DNA of 34,637 nt from Gammaproteobacteria bacterium (GTDB taxonomy: Bacteria; Pseudomonadota; Gammaproteobacteria; Pseudomonadales; Azotimanducaceae), in contig JAUIED010000038.1 of NCBI GenBank assembly GCA_030428905.1, forward strand, positions 1 through 34,637, in the 5' to 3' direction. Made by a program: the position numbers and the translations under genes. The notes beneath the pieces were generated by a model. It made no database searches and had not been told where the DNA came from. It worked only from the letters and a program-made list of their open reading frames with translations. Shown here one piece after another: positions 22,454-30,668 of this stretch (positions are counted from its first letter, which is position 1; each line of letters begins with the position of its first letter).

Positions 22454-23422
22454 ATGACCGAACCGCCGTTTTCCACGCCGCGCATCGAGAGTGCGTTGCC
22501 GCCTTCGGCGGATCCGCTAGCAGATCCGCTGCGGCTGCTGAACTTGACTGGCGTGCTGTACTGCCGCGCTGAACTCACAGCACCCTGGGGTTTGGATCTT
22601 CCTGGCATTGAAGGGTGCATGGCGGTGCATATCGTTAATTCGGGAAAGGCGTATCTCGATATTGCCGGGCAGCCGACCCTGGAGGTGGCGCAGGGCGGCC
22701 TCGTCGTCGTGCCGCATGGCACACCGCACCAGTTGCGCAGTGCGCCGGAGACGCCCGCGACGCTGCTCACCGACATCCCAGTGCGGCTGGTGACAGACCG
22801 GTATGAACGCATGGACTTTGGCGGTGGAGGCGCGCCTACCAGCGTGAGTTATTGCGGCGTGCGATTCGACAAGCTCGGAGCGCGCAGGCTGCTGCAGGTG
22901 TTGCCTCTTGTGATCCATATCTGTGCCTTGGACACGTCGGATGGCTGGTTGGGTGATACCGCCCGGTTCATCGCCCGGGAGGCGGATGCGATGCGCCCTG
23001 GCAGCGAGGCGATCATTACCCGCCTTGCAGATATCGTGGTCGTGCAGGCGATTCGCGCGTGGCTCGAGTCTGAGGACACGGACCACGGCTGGCTCGCAGC
23101 GCTGCGGGATCGGCAGATCGGCCGGGCGCTCGTAGAGATTCACCGGCACCCATCACGAGACTGGACGGTGTCGATGCTCGCTCGCGAGGTTGGCATGTCG
23201 CGCTCGGCGCTCTCTGCGCGCTTTCGCGAGTTGGTGGGAGAGCCTGTTAAACAGTACATCACCGAGTGGCGGATGCAGCTTGCGCGGGAGGAGTTGATGA
23301 GTTCCCGCGGCACTCTGCTGGATATTGCCGAGAACCACGGCTATCAGTCGGAAGCAGCTTTCAGCCGTGCGTTCAAACGGGTGTTCGGAATGCCTCCTGG
23401 GCAGGCGCGGGGGCCTGGTTGA
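22454..23422 (+). CDS. AraC-family transcriptional regulator with cupin N-terminal domain
   Basis: A 322-residue regulator. The N-terminal domain is cupin-like (DPLRLLNLTGVLYCRAELTAPWGLDLPG... MAVHIVNSGKAYLDIAGQPTLEVAQGGLVVVPHGTPHQLRS), as in the Cupin_6 group of AraC proteins. The C-terminal 100 residues hold two HTHs: DWTVSMLAREVGMSRSALSARFRELVGEPVKQYITEWRMQLA, then TLLDIAENHGYQSEAAFSRAFKRVFGMPPGQAR, which ends as the family does. ATG 22454 has AGGA 8 nt upstream. The gene is divergent from the NmrA/DUF1772/VOC operon across 103 bp and probably controls it in response to a small molecule. Confidence 0.88.
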   Translation: MTEPPFSTPRIESALPPSADPLADPLRLLNLTGVLYCRAELTAPWGLDLPGIEGCMAVHIVNSGKAYLDIAGQPTLEVAQGGLVVVPHGTPHQLRSAPETPATLLTDIPVRLVTDRYERMDFGGGGAPTSVSYCGVRFDKLGARRLLQVLPLVIHICALDTSDGWLGDTARFIAREADAMRPGSEAIITRLADIVVVQAIRAWLESEDTDHGWLAALRDRQIGRALVEIHRHPSRDWTVSMLAREVGMSRSALSARFRELVGEPVKQYITEWRMQLAREELMSSRGTLLDIAENHGYQSEAAFSRAFKRVFGMPPGQARGPG

Positions 23423-23574
23423 GGTTTTTCGCCGGTTCGATTTCAGGGTGACTCGGTTCACAAGCGCGGCCAGGTGTGTATCGTTCGCAGAGGAATTAGC
23501 CGTCCGTTTGTGGGTGTCGTATTGAGCATCGCGGGCGGCTGAATGATATTCACAAGAGTGAGTTGACGTACGTT

Positions 23575-24747
23575 ATGGCGGATCAGACATTTTTGCAGTG
23601 GCCCTTTCTCGAAGATCATCATCGCGAGCTTGCCTCGCTGCTCGACACCTGGGCGGCTGGGCATGTGCCTGAGTTGGTGACAGACGAACATGAGGATCTG
23701 GACGGGACCTGCATCGGCATCGTCCGTGCGCTGGGGGAGGCGGGTTTCACCCGCTACGCGGTGCCCGCCGCGTGCGGTGGCGTGCATGAGAAGATCGATG
23801 TGCGCAGCCTTTGCCTCATTCGCGAGACTCTGGCTCGGCACCACGCGCTCGCCGACTTCGCGTTTGCCATGCAGGGCCTCGGCAGCGGGCCGATTTCCCT
23901 GTTCGGCACCGAGGCGCAACAGGCGCAGTTTCTCGACGACGTGAGCGCTGGGAAGAAGCTCGCTGCATTCGCGCTGTCAGAGCCCAATGCCGGGTCCGAC
24001 GTTGCGGCCATGACTACCAGTGCGGTGCGCGAGGGTGACGGCTACGTGCTCAACGGGGAGAAGACGTGGATCTCCAACGGCGGCATCGCTGATTTCTACA
24101 CGGTGTTTGCGCGCACCGACGATGCACCGGGGGCAAAAGGCATCAGCTGCTTCATCGTCGAGGCGGATAACCCGGGTCTTGCGATCAGTGAGCGTATCGA
24201 TCTGGTCGCACCGCATCCGCTGGCAACCCTGCAATTCAAGGACTGCGTTGTGCCTGCTGCTCACCGCGTCGGCGCATCCGGCCGGGGATTTGCCATCGCC
24301 ATGGCAACGCTGGATGTCTTTCGCTCCACCGTTGGCGCTGCGGCGCTGGGTATGGCCCGGCGGGCGTTGGATGAGACGCTGGAGTACGTGGCACGGCGGG
24401 AACTGTTCGGCGGAGTGCTGGCTGATCTGCAGCTGGTGCAGGCGAAGATCTCCGACATGGCGGTTGCAGTGGATGCCAGCGCACTGCTGGTGTACCGCTC
24501 GGCATGGACAAAGGACTGCGTGGCAGAGCGGGTTACCCGTGAGGCAGCCATGGCGAAGCTGTTCTCCACCGAAGCTGCGCAGCAGGTGATCGACGCGGCG
24601 GTGCAACTGCACGGCGGCAACGGCGTGCGTCGCGGTAATGTGGTGGAGGCGTTGTACCGGGATGTGCGGGCATTGCGCATCTATGAGGGTGCGTCAGAGG
24701 TGCAGCAGACCATCATTGCGCGCCAGGCGTTGGCGGGGGCTGGCTAG
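23575..24747 (+). CDS. Acyl-CoA dehydrogenase
   Basis: A 390-residue flavoprotein of the acyl-CoA dehydrogenase family. Signatures are [52 protein letters not shown] in the N-terminal and middle domains, including the flavin and substrate contact loop. The C-terminal helical domain has [53 protein letters not shown]. The glutamate in IYEGASE is the catalytic base in most relatives. It oxidises an acyl-CoA at the alpha-beta bond and passes electrons to ETF. ATG 23575 gives the usual N-terminus ([11 protein letters not shown]); TTG 23563 is possible. The stop overlaps that of the convergent SDR gene through a shared CTAG. Confidence 0.9.
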   Translation: MADQTFLQWPFLEDHHRELASLLDTWAAGHVPELVTDEHEDLDGTCIGIVRALGEAGFTRYAVPAACGGVHEKIDVRSLCLIRETLARHHALADFAFAMQGLGSGPISLFGTEAQQAQFLDDVSAGKKLAAFALSEPNAGSDVAAMTTSAVREGDGYVLNGEKTWISNGGIADFYTVFARTDDAPGAKGISCFIVEADNPGLAISERIDLVAPHPLATLQFKDCVVPAAHRVGASGRGFAIAMATLDVFRSTVGAAALGMARRALDETLEYVARRELFGGVLADLQLVQAKISDMAVAVDASALLVYRSAWTKDCVAERVTREAAMAKLFSTEAAQQVIDAAVQLHGGNGVRRGNVVEALYRDVRALRIYEGASEVQQTIIARQALAGAG

Positions 24748-25679
24748 TCGGCAGTGTCCCGGGCACCGATCCATCGCGCCACGAACTCCGGCTCGTACGC
24801 TTCTTCGGGTGCCAGGCGCACCTGCTCGTCGAGCACGTGCGCATCGCGGCCGATGAGGATGCGCCACTGCTCCGCTTTCACACCGTCGAGAATGATCTGG
24901 GCGGCTTGAGCTGCCGTGGTAGGCGCGTTGTCGCGAAAGGTTTTGCCGAACGACTCGGATAGCGCCACGACCTCCTCGTCAGACATGGTGTCTACCGGGT
25001 GGCCCATCATCCGCAGCAGGGTACGAGCGCCAGCGGCGCTGTTGCCGCCGGCAACTTCCGTGTTGAGCATGATGGATGTGCCCACATGGCCTGGGAATAC
25101 GACGGATGCCTTCACGTGCGGTGCGTTCAGCCGCAGGTCGGTGATCAACGCCTCGGTGAAGCCGCGCACCGCGAACTTGGCGGCGCTGTAGGCGGTGTGC
25201 GACGACTGCGGGCCGGTGCTGGCCCACAGGCCGTTGATGCTGCTGGTGTTGATGATGTGACCTTCGCTGCTCGCCACGAGCATCGGCATGAAGGCTCGCG
25301 CACCGTTGTACACGCCGCCCCAGCAGACGTTGAACGTTTTCTCCCATTGTTCGCGGGATTCCTTGAGGAAGCTGCCGCCGCCGCCGATGCCGGCGTTGTT
25401 GAACAGGAGGTTGATGTGCTGCGTATCGAAGGTGTTGGCCACGTGGCTTGCGAAAGCTTGCATCTGCTCCTCGTTCGCCACATCGCACACGAACGTGGTG
25501 AGGCGTACCCCTTGCGCAGCTTCTGCCTCGCAGACGGCGGCGCTTTCTGTGAGGTTGCTGCTGGATACGTCGCACATGGCCACATCGCAACCTTCTGCCA
25601 CCAGTTGCCGTGCGAGTGCTCTGCCCATGCCGGTTCCGCCACCGGTGATCACCGCGATCTTGCCGGAAAAGTCCTTCAT
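24744..25679 (-). CDS. Short-chain dehydrogenase/reductase (SDR)
   Basis: A 311-residue classical SDR. The coenzyme loop TGGGTGMG is at 12-19, D66 (CDVAN) and NNAG at 94-97 follow, and the catalytic residues are S147 (NTSSING), Y164 and K168 (YSAAK). The C-terminal extension (residues about 250-311, ending [22 protein letters not shown]) is typical of a group related to oxidoreductases of cyclic alcohols and ketones. It probably oxidises a secondary alcohol to a ketone, which would suit the BVMO nearby. Excellent Shine-Dalgarno (GGAGG 4 nt before ATG 25679). The gene is divergent from the cupin gene over 76 bp and convergent with the acyl-CoA dehydrogenase gene. Confidence 0.88.
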   Translation of the reverse strand: MKDFSGKIAVITGGGTGMGRALARQLVAEGCDVAMCDVSSSNLTESAAVCEAEAAQGVRLTTFVCDVANEEQMQAFASHVANTFDTQHINLLFNNAGIGGGGSFLKESREQWEKTFNVCWGGVYNGARAFMPMLVASSEGHIINTSSINGLWASTGPQSSHTAYSAAKFAVRGFTEALITDLRLNAPHVKASVVFPGHVGTSIMLNTEVAGGNSAAGARTLLRMMGHPVDTMSDEEVVALSESFGKTFRDNAPTTAAQAAQIILDGVKAEQWRILIGRDAHVLDEQVRLAPEEAYEPEFVARWIGARDTAD

Positions 25680-25715
25680 AGAGCCTCCTTGAACGTGGTT
25701 TGCGCGCAGGCTCGT

Positions 25716-25721
25716 TATAAT
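25716..25721 (+). promoter_or_regulatory. TATAAT minus-10 element before the cupin gene
   Basis: A consensus TATAAT lies 34 bp before the cupin ATG in the 76-bp divergent region. TTGAAC at 25689-25694 is 21 bp upstream, wider than the ideal 17, so the minus-35 is uncertain and an activator may be needed. Confidence 0.5.
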
Positions 25722-25755
25722 GCCCACTCCTTGCAGCCAGTGACAACGATCCAGC

Positions 25756-26283
25756 ATGAGCGAAGCCAGCCCTTTGAATGCAGCCGAAAGCCCCAGCGGA
25801 TTCCGCATCCCTGCTTCCGGCGCCGACACCACCGTACACATCAATGTTGCCGATCTGCCCTGGCTCGAAGGCGAAGACGGCACGAAGCTGCAGGTGCTGC
25901 ACATCGACCTGAATCAGGGCCTGTGGGTGCTCAACGTGCGCTGGCCTGCCGGCCGCAAGGTGGCAACCCACTACCACACGGGGCCGGTGTATGCGGTAAC
26001 GCGATCAGGCTGCTGGTACTACGAGGAGTACCCGGAAACGCGCAATACGGCGGGCTCGTACCTCTACGAGCCGGCGCACTCCATCCATACGCTGGTGGTG
26101 CCCGAAGACAACACCGAAGAAACCGACGTGTGGTTTGCCATTCACGGCGCCAACATCGACATAGACAGCGAAGGTCGTGTGCTGGGCGTGGTGGATGCGC
26201 GCTCCGTGCTCGAGCAGTGGCGCAAGGGTTGTGCTGCCGCCGGGTTGGACTCCAGCGGCACGCTCGTCACCGGCCTGGACTGA
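25756..26283 (+). CDS. Cupin protein, 2,4'-dihydroxyacetophenone dioxygenase/Dke1-like
   Basis: A 175-residue cupin. Motif 1 is PAGRKVATHYHTGPVYAVTRSG, with the metal histidines H72 and H74; motif 2 is YEPAHSIHTLVVPED, with H108 and H111. The arrangement matches the 2,4'-dihydroxyacetophenone dioxygenase and acetylacetone-cleaving (Dke1) cupins, which use non-haem iron and oxygen to break a carbon-carbon bond next to a ketone. Substrate and activity are inferred from the family. It is convergent with the Baeyer-Villiger monooxygenase gene, 4 bp from its stop, and divergent from the SDR gene, which suggests a shared ketone pathway. Confidence 0.72.
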   Translation: MSEASPLNAAESPSGFRIPASGADTTVHINVADLPWLEGEDGTKLQVLHIDLNQGLWVLNVRWPAGRKVATHYHTGPVYAVTRSGCWYYEEYPETRNTAGSYLYEPAHSIHTLVVPEDNTEETDVWFAIHGANIDIDSEGRVLGVVDARSVLEQWRKGCAAAGLDSSGTLVTGLD

Positions 26284-26287
26284 CGAT

Positions 26288-28138
26288 TCAGGAGCCTGTG
26301 AGCTTCAAACCCTTCAGCTCTCCTGCTGCCCGCCAGTCGCGTAGCACCTTGCGGTAGGCGCCGAGCCCCTTGCTGTAGGACTCCAGCCGCACGTCGCGAT
26401 AGCGGGTTTGCGTGCCTTCCTGGTTGTAGTAGCCGGGCGTGCAGCTGTCCGGCGAGCCGCCCAGGAAAAGCTGCGCCTGCATGCCGGTCTCCTCAAGCTG
26501 ATCGTCGATCCATGCCTGCTCGGCATCCGGGGCCACGTCAGCGACCTGCACTTGCCGCTGCGTCAGCTCGCTGATGGTATAGGCGACGTGCTCAGCCTGC
26601 ACATCCACACCGTAGGCGTAGTTTGCGCCGAGCTGGAAAACGAACAAGCCACCGCAAACGAAGAGGTTGGGGAAGCCGCTGACCATCAGCCCGTGCATGG
26701 TGCGCATGCCGCCGCTCCAGTGATCGTAAATCGATTGACCATCTACGCCGTAGACGGGGATTCCGATGCGCCGCTGGTAGCTGCTGGTGATTTCAAAGCC
26801 GCTGGCGTAGATGATGCAGTCCACCTCGAACTCGCGGCCGCCCGCGACCACGCCTTTTTCGGTGATACGCTCCACGCCCTGTGTGGCGCTCACATCCACC
26901 AGCTCGACGTTCGGCCGGTTGAAAGTGGCGAGGTAGTCGTCGTTGAACGTCGGCCGTTTGCAGAACTGGTTGTAGTACGCCTTGAGTGTTTCGGCGGTTG
27001 CCGAATCCTTCACTGCTGCATCGACTCGGCTGCGGATCTGCTCCATGGTCTGGAAGTCTGCAAGCTGCGCAAGCTCAGGCATCAGATCGGGGCTCGGCTC
27101 GCCGATCTGCCCGGCCAGCGATCGCAGGTTGCGCATCATGCGGGTCCAGCCGTCGTCCTCGAACTCCGGGTCGATACGGTTGCCGAGCAGAGCGTCGCCG
27201 AAGCGCTTCTGGCGTGCCGCCTGCCATCCGGGCTCCAGGCCCGCGGCCCACTCGGGATCGGTGGCTGAGTTGTTGCGCGCATCCACCGACGATGGCGTGC
27301 GTTGGAACACGTAGAGCTGCTCAGCGCTTTCGCCGAGGAAAGGCACGCACTGAACGGCCGTTGCACCGGTGCCGATGATGGCGACCTTCTTGTCGGCGAT
27401 CTTGCTGAGATTGCCTTCCGGACCGCCGCCGGTGTAGTCGTAGTCCCAGCGGCAGGTGTGAAACGTGTGCCCTTGAAAGGTATCCACGCCCGGAATGCCG
27501 GGCAAACGCGGGCGGTTGGCGGGGCCGGTGCCGAGGCAGACGAAGCGCGCCTTCATGCGGTCGCCGCGATTGGTGGACACCAGCCATCGGCTTTCCTCGG
27601 CGAGCCAGCGCAGTTCGGTTACCCAGGTCTGGAACACAGCGTTCTCGTACAGACCGAAGTGTCGACCGATACGCTGGGCATGCTCGTAAATTTCCGGTGC
27701 GTAGGAGAAGCGCAGCTTCGGCATGTAGCCGGTCTCTTCCAGCAGCGGCAGGTAGCTGTAGGACTCGATGTCGCACTGCGCACCCGGATAGCGGTTCCAG
27801 TACCACGTGCCGCCGAAGTCGGCGCCGCTCTCGACGATGCGCACATCCTTCACCCCGGCCTGGTGCAGCCGGGCGGCCGTCATCATGCCGACCCAGCCGC
27901 CGCCGATGATGATCACCTCGCGCTCGTCTTCGATTGGGTCCCGTGGGATGGTCTCGCTGTAGGGGTCATCCGCGAGGTACTTCCCGGCATAGGGCGATTC
28001 GTTGGTGATCTCGACGAACTGCGCCTCCGCATCGGCCCGCACCCGCCGGTTTCGTTCCACGCGGTAGCGTTCTGTCAGCTGCTGCGGATCGAAGCCGAGT
28101 GTCTGCGGCGGCAGCAGGTTGTTGAGCTTGTGCATCAT
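26288..28138 (-). CDS. Type I Baeyer-Villiger monooxygenase
   Basis: A 616-residue flavoprotein with every type I BVMO mark. The FAD loop GGGWVG is at 79-84. GGTWYWNRYPGAQCD at 109-123 matches (A/G)GxWxxxx(F/Y)P(G/M)xxxD. The fingerprint FQGHTFHTCRWD at 221-232 matches FxGxxxHxxxW(P/D). The NADPH loop GTGATA is at 256-261. A helical N-terminal extension of about 70 residues recalls 4-hydroxyacetophenone monooxygenase-type enzymes. It inserts oxygen next to a ketone to give an ester or lactone, using NADPH and O2. AGGAG is 3 nt before ATG 28138 and 6 nt before the next ATG, 28135, so the latter may be the real start. It is divergent from the PhyH gene. Confidence 0.92.
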   Translation of the reverse strand: MMHKLNNLLPPQTLGFDPQQLTERYRVERNRRVRADAEAQFVEITNESPYAGKYLADDPYSETIPRDPIEDEREVIIIGGGWVGMMTAARLHQAGVKDVRIVESGADFGGTWYWNRYPGAQCDIESYSYLPLLEETGYMPKLRFSYAPEIYEHAQRIGRHFGLYENAVFQTWVTELRWLAEESRWLVSTNRGDRMKARFVCLGTGPANRPRLPGIPGVDTFQGHTFHTCRWDYDYTGGGPEGNLSKIADKKVAIIGTGATAVQCVPFLGESAEQLYVFQRTPSSVDARNNSATDPEWAAGLEPGWQAARQKRFGDALLGNRIDPEFEDDGWTRMMRNLRSLAGQIGEPSPDLMPELAQLADFQTMEQIRSRVDAAVKDSATAETLKAYYNQFCKRPTFNDDYLATFNRPNVELVDVSATQGVERITEKGVVAGGREFEVDCIIYASGFEITSSYQRRIGIPVYGVDGQSIYDHWSGGMRTMHGLMVSGFPNLFVCGGLFVFQLGANYAYGVDVQAEHVAYTISELTQRQVQVADVAPDAEQAWIDDQLEETGMQAQLFLGGSPDSCTPGYYNQEGTQTRYRDVRLESYSKGLGAYRKVLRDWRAAGELKGLKLTGS

Positions 28139-28154
28139 GTTCTCCTTTCCCTTC

Positions 28155-28192
28155 GCCCAGTGTATCTCCTCAGCCCAGCGCATCCACTGGGC
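28155..28192. promoter_or_regulatory. Inverted repeat in the BVMO/PhyH divergent promoter region
   Basis: GCCCAGTG (28155-28162) and CACTGGGC (28185-28192) form a perfect 8-bp inverted repeat with a 22-bp centre, about two helical turns between arm centres apart from a turn. GCTATAGT right after it may be a minus-10. It may be an operator for both genes. Confidence 0.4.
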
Positions 28193-28255
28193 TATAGTTG
28201 CAACCTGTTGCAGCCGGGCGCTGCGGTGTATTGGTGGGTAAGTGCGGAGTTGCGT

Positions 28256-29077
28256 GTGACCAAGAGGCTGACTGTAGGAGCACTTGACGGGCTGGCAGCC
28301 GCGCTGCGCGAAGATTCCGGCCCGGGCTATCGGCTGTTTCGCGGATTTGCTGGCCCGACTGCGGGCAGGGCGATGCTTGAGGATGTCATCTCCATCGCCC
28401 GCGCAGCGGCGGAAGGCCTCGATGTCGCACCGTGCCTGGTTGCGCCGGAGTCCCAGGAGGGGTTCATCGGAGACAATCCGGAGGACCTCGTCTCCAAGAT
28501 TTTCAAGTTGCATCGCCGCCCTGTCTTTCTGGACTTTCTCCGGCAAGCGGAGGTCCGCGATGTGGTCACCGCTGCGCTCGGGGCGGACGTGGATTGTTTT
28601 CTTTCGCAGTTTATCTTCAAGAATCCGGGGGCATGGGGCCAGCCCTGGCATCAGGACTCGTACTATTTTCCGTTCGAGCCATCCCGGCCTATCATCGGGC
28701 TGTGGTTTGCCGTTACCGAGGCGACTCTGGAAAACGGCTGTCTGCATGTGTTGCCGGGAAGCCAGAGAGAACCTGTGCACGCCCATGTCCCGGATCAACG
28801 ACCGGGTGCGAACTACGGATATGTGGAGATCGTCGATCACGACATGAGCGCGAGTCAGCCGTGCCTGTTGCAACCCGGCGATCTGATGGTGTTCGACAGC
28901 CATCTGATGCACCGCTCCACCGACAACGTTTCCTCCGGCATTCGCGCCGCCATGGTGTGGCATTGCTGCAGGGCAGGCACACGCGACAAGGGGAATGCGG
29001 ATGGCGCAGGCAAGGCGCGCAGATCTCCGGTCAACGACTGGATGCCCTATATACGCGATGGGCGTGTCATCGTGTGA
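28256..29077 (+). CDS. Phytanoyl-CoA dioxygenase (PhyH) family protein
   Basis: A 273-residue Fe(II)/2-oxoglutarate oxygenase. The metal triad is visible: H132 and D134 in WHQDSYYF, and H219 in SHLMHRSTDN. R230 (SGIRAAM) should bind 2-oxoglutarate. ENGCLHVLPGSQ (about 159-170) is the conserved family strand. It hydroxylates an unknown small molecule or CoA ester. GTG 28256 is the start: GGAG is 6 nt upstream and the family N-terminus follows. The much longer frame that opens at 27302 is antisense to the BVMO gene and is a shadow. It is divergent from BVMO; a frameshifted small gene follows. Confidence 0.85.
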   Translation: MTKRLTVGALDGLAAALREDSGPGYRLFRGFAGPTAGRAMLEDVISIARAAAEGLDVAPCLVAPESQEGFIGDNPEDLVSKIFKLHRRPVFLDFLRQAEVRDVVTAALGADVDCFLSQFIFKNPGAWGQPWHQDSYYFPFEPSRPIIGLWFAVTEATLENGCLHVLPGSQREPVHAHVPDQRPGANYGYVEIVDHDMSASQPCLLQPGDLMVFDSHLMHRSTDNVSSGIRAAMVWHCCRAGTRDKGNADGAGKARRSPVNDWMPYIRDGRVIV

Positions 29078-29129
29078 ACCCTGCGAGCCACAAAGAAACC
29101 GGCTGCAGGGCACCAGAGAGTAGGCGGCT

Positions 29130-29571
29130 TTGAAAGCCACCGGAACTCACGTGTTGGTCTGTTTCGTTCTGGCTACGCACAGTGCCTATGGGGCAGAGTG
29201 CCACTACGCGGAGTCCGTGGCCATGACGGCGCACGCCGCGGATGCGCTAACCACGTTTGACGTGCGCATTGCGCCAAGCCTGGGGTGCATGGGGCTACCT
29301 GTTCCGCGATGGTGTCGCGGTGCCTGTGACTGGTTTGGAAATCGATGCATACGGTGCGCAGGAACGCTTGTTCACCGCGACGCTCGGCAATGGTGAGCGA
29401 ATCGCAGGACGCACGCAGGTGGGTCGGGAAGTCAGTGTTTCGATCGAAGGCAGGCGGCGGCCTGCCGCTACTGTGGTCGTAACATCGGAGCTGGGGCCTA
29501 TGGTTGGTGTGCTCAACGACTGGAATCCGGATAAGTCTTTCAGAAGCCATGTCTGGACTGGCGCTGGCTGA
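29130..29571 (+). pseudogene. Possible frameshifted gene for a small secreted protein
   Basis: Two overlapping frames look like one broken gene. From TTG 29130 a signal peptide (THVLVCFVLATHSAYGAEC) is followed by HYAESVAMTAHAADALTTFDVRIAP. The following frame, one position on, carries AWGYLFRDGVAVPVTGLEIDAYGAQERLFTATLGNGERIAGRTQVGREVSVSIEG and ends TELGPMVGVLNDW-like sequence near 29571. The shift should lie near 29285-29300. Joined, they give about 147 residues with a signal peptide and a beta-rich body. I do not recognise the family. It may be a pseudogene, a sequencing error or two unrelated frames. It follows the PhyH gene by 52 bp. Confidence 0.4.
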
Positions 29572-29673
29572 CGAAAAGGGGCGATTTGGGGTAAGGCGGG
29601 ATTGCGGGACTGCGTGATTTAAGCTGAACGAATAGCGGCAGCGGGAAAGCCCCGTGCGCTGCGAAGCGATTGG

Positions 29674-30120
29674 CTATTCAGTGTGCTGTTCCACCCGATA
29701 GCTGCGCCCGGCATAGTCGAAGCCCCAGAGGGCTCTGTTGCGAGGGCTCTGAAGGAACACGTTGTTGTGGTAGGAGCGGATTTCGCTGATCTGCGTGCCT
29801 TCGAAGATGTACCACTCGGTGCCGCGCAGCACCTGCACGTCGCCGTTCGGCGTGGTCCAGCGCATGCTCCACTCGATGACCGCTTCGGGCTCCTGCACGA
29901 GTGCGTGGTCGAGCTGCCAGTTGGCCTCGGTGCGGGGCGCGACCTTACACCAGTAGTTGGCGAGCGCCTCGGCGCCGCGTACCGGTTCGTGATCGACAAA
30001 GTAGTGAACGACATCTGGCGTGAACGTCGAGCACATCAAGTGGAAATCCTGGGTGTTGCAGCCTTGGTAGTACTTTTTGATCTGATCTATGTAGGCGTGC
30101 CCTGCGGTGCGTGTAGTCAT
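29674..30120 (-). CDS. SnoaL-like / NTF2-fold protein
   Basis: A 148-residue protein of the NTF2/SnoaL fold: an N-terminal helix (YIDQIKKYYQGCNTQDFHLMCSTFTPDVVHYFVDHEPVRGAEALANYWCKV), then strands with many aromatic and charged residues (AVIEWSMRWTTPNGDVQVLRGTEWYIFEGTQISEIRSYHNN). D42 and H45 lie where relatives bind or protonate substrates. GAGGAG stands 3-4 nt before ATG 30120. The gene follows the MarR gene by 14 nt on the same strand, so the two share a transcript. The likely role is isomerase, dehydratase or ligand-binding protein of the adjoining catabolic pathway; the sequence does not say which. Confidence 0.8.
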   Translation of the reverse strand: MTTRTAGHAYIDQIKKYYQGCNTQDFHLMCSTFTPDVVHYFVDHEPVRGAEALANYWCKVAPRTEANWQLDHALVQEPEAVIEWSMRWTTPNGDVQVLRGTEWYIFEGTQISEIRSYHNNVFLQSPRNRALWGFDYAGRSYRVEQHTE

Positions 30121-30134
30121 AGGCTCCTCATCGA

Positions 30135-30611
30135 TCAACGCAGCGCCGCGCTGAGCCGTGCGAGCAGGGTGTTCAGCGTCGCCACTTCGGCGTCGCTGAA
30201 ATCGCTGGTGGCCTGGCGGTAGATGCGGCTGGCGGCGGCGCGAATCGTGGCAACAGCGGCCTCGCCCTCGGCGGTGATGCGCACGTCGGTGCGGCGTGCA
30301 TCGTCGGCGTTCTGTGCCAGAGTCACCAGGCCATCGGTGGCCAGGCGCTGAGCCACGCGGGTCATGGTCGAGAGTTTCATCACCGCGCGCTCGGCAATCT
30401 CCGAGACCGTGCTCGGGCTCTTCTCATGCAGGATCATCAGCACCCGCCAGCGCGGCAGGTCGGTACCCACCGCCTTCAGCGACTGCTGCATGCGCTGCTG
30501 GTAGATCCCTTCCACCTGCGCGAGGCGGTAAAACGGCGAATGTTCCAGCAGGAATTCGTCGTGGGTGGGGTCTGCGCGTTTCTTGGCTTTCGTCATTGGT
30601 TGATATTTCAC
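30135..30611 (-). CDS. MarR-family transcriptional regulator
   Basis: A 158-residue winged-helix regulator: DEFLLEHSPFYRLAQVEGIYQQRMQQSLKAVGTDLPRWRVLMILHEKSPSTVSEIAERAVMKLSTMTRVAQRLATDGLVTLAQNADDARRTDVRITAEGEAAVATIRAAA. The sequence has the helix-turn-helix at about 70-90 and the wing DDARRTDVRIT, both canonical. I take GTG 30611 as the start because AAGGA lies 8-9 nt upstream; ATG 30596 is five codons in. It is divergent from the 2-oxoacid:ferredoxin oxidoreductase genes across 57 bp and should repress one or both transcripts until a small aromatic or acid ligand binds. Confidence 0.88.
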   Translation of the reverse strand: MKYQPMTKAKKRADPTHDEFLLEHSPFYRLAQVEGIYQQRMQQSLKAVGTDLPRWRVLMILHEKSPSTVSEIAERAVMKLSTMTRVAQRLATDGLVTLAQNADDARRTDVRITAEGEAAVATIRAAASRIYRQATSDFSDAEVATLNTLLARLSAALR

Positions 30612-30620
30612 GTGATTTAT
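30603..30620. promoter_or_regulatory. Probable MarR operator overlapping the marR start
   Basis: ATATTTCACGTGATTTAT is an 18-bp palindrome with two mismatched pairs, centred on TCACGTGA. It covers the GTG start of the MarR gene and faces the oxidoreductase promoter. A second weak palindrome, TTCAATTGGAA, lies at 30623-30633. Confidence 0.5.
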
Positions 30621-30668
30621 CCTTCAATTGGAAGCGCGGATTCGAAATTTGGGAAGGGAAACGAGCCG

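Noticed and set aside
22351-22812. Extension of the NmrA-like frame across the AraC-type gene
   Set aside because: No family similarity, overlaps a well-supported divergent gene, and GTG 22350 has a proper Shine-Dalgarno.
24999-26357. A 452-residue + strand frame over the SDR and cupin genes
   Set aside because: Arginine- and histidine-rich shadow of two clear genes.
27302-28255. N-terminal 318 residues of a long frame leading into the PhyH gene
   Set aside because: This part is antisense to the BVMO gene. The PhyH domain starts at GTG 28256 with a good Shine-Dalgarno, so no fusion is supported.
28139-29140. N-terminal extension of the BVMO frame to 950 residues
   Set aside because: The extension is antisense to the PhyH gene; AGGAG and the family N-terminus place the start at 28138 or 28135.
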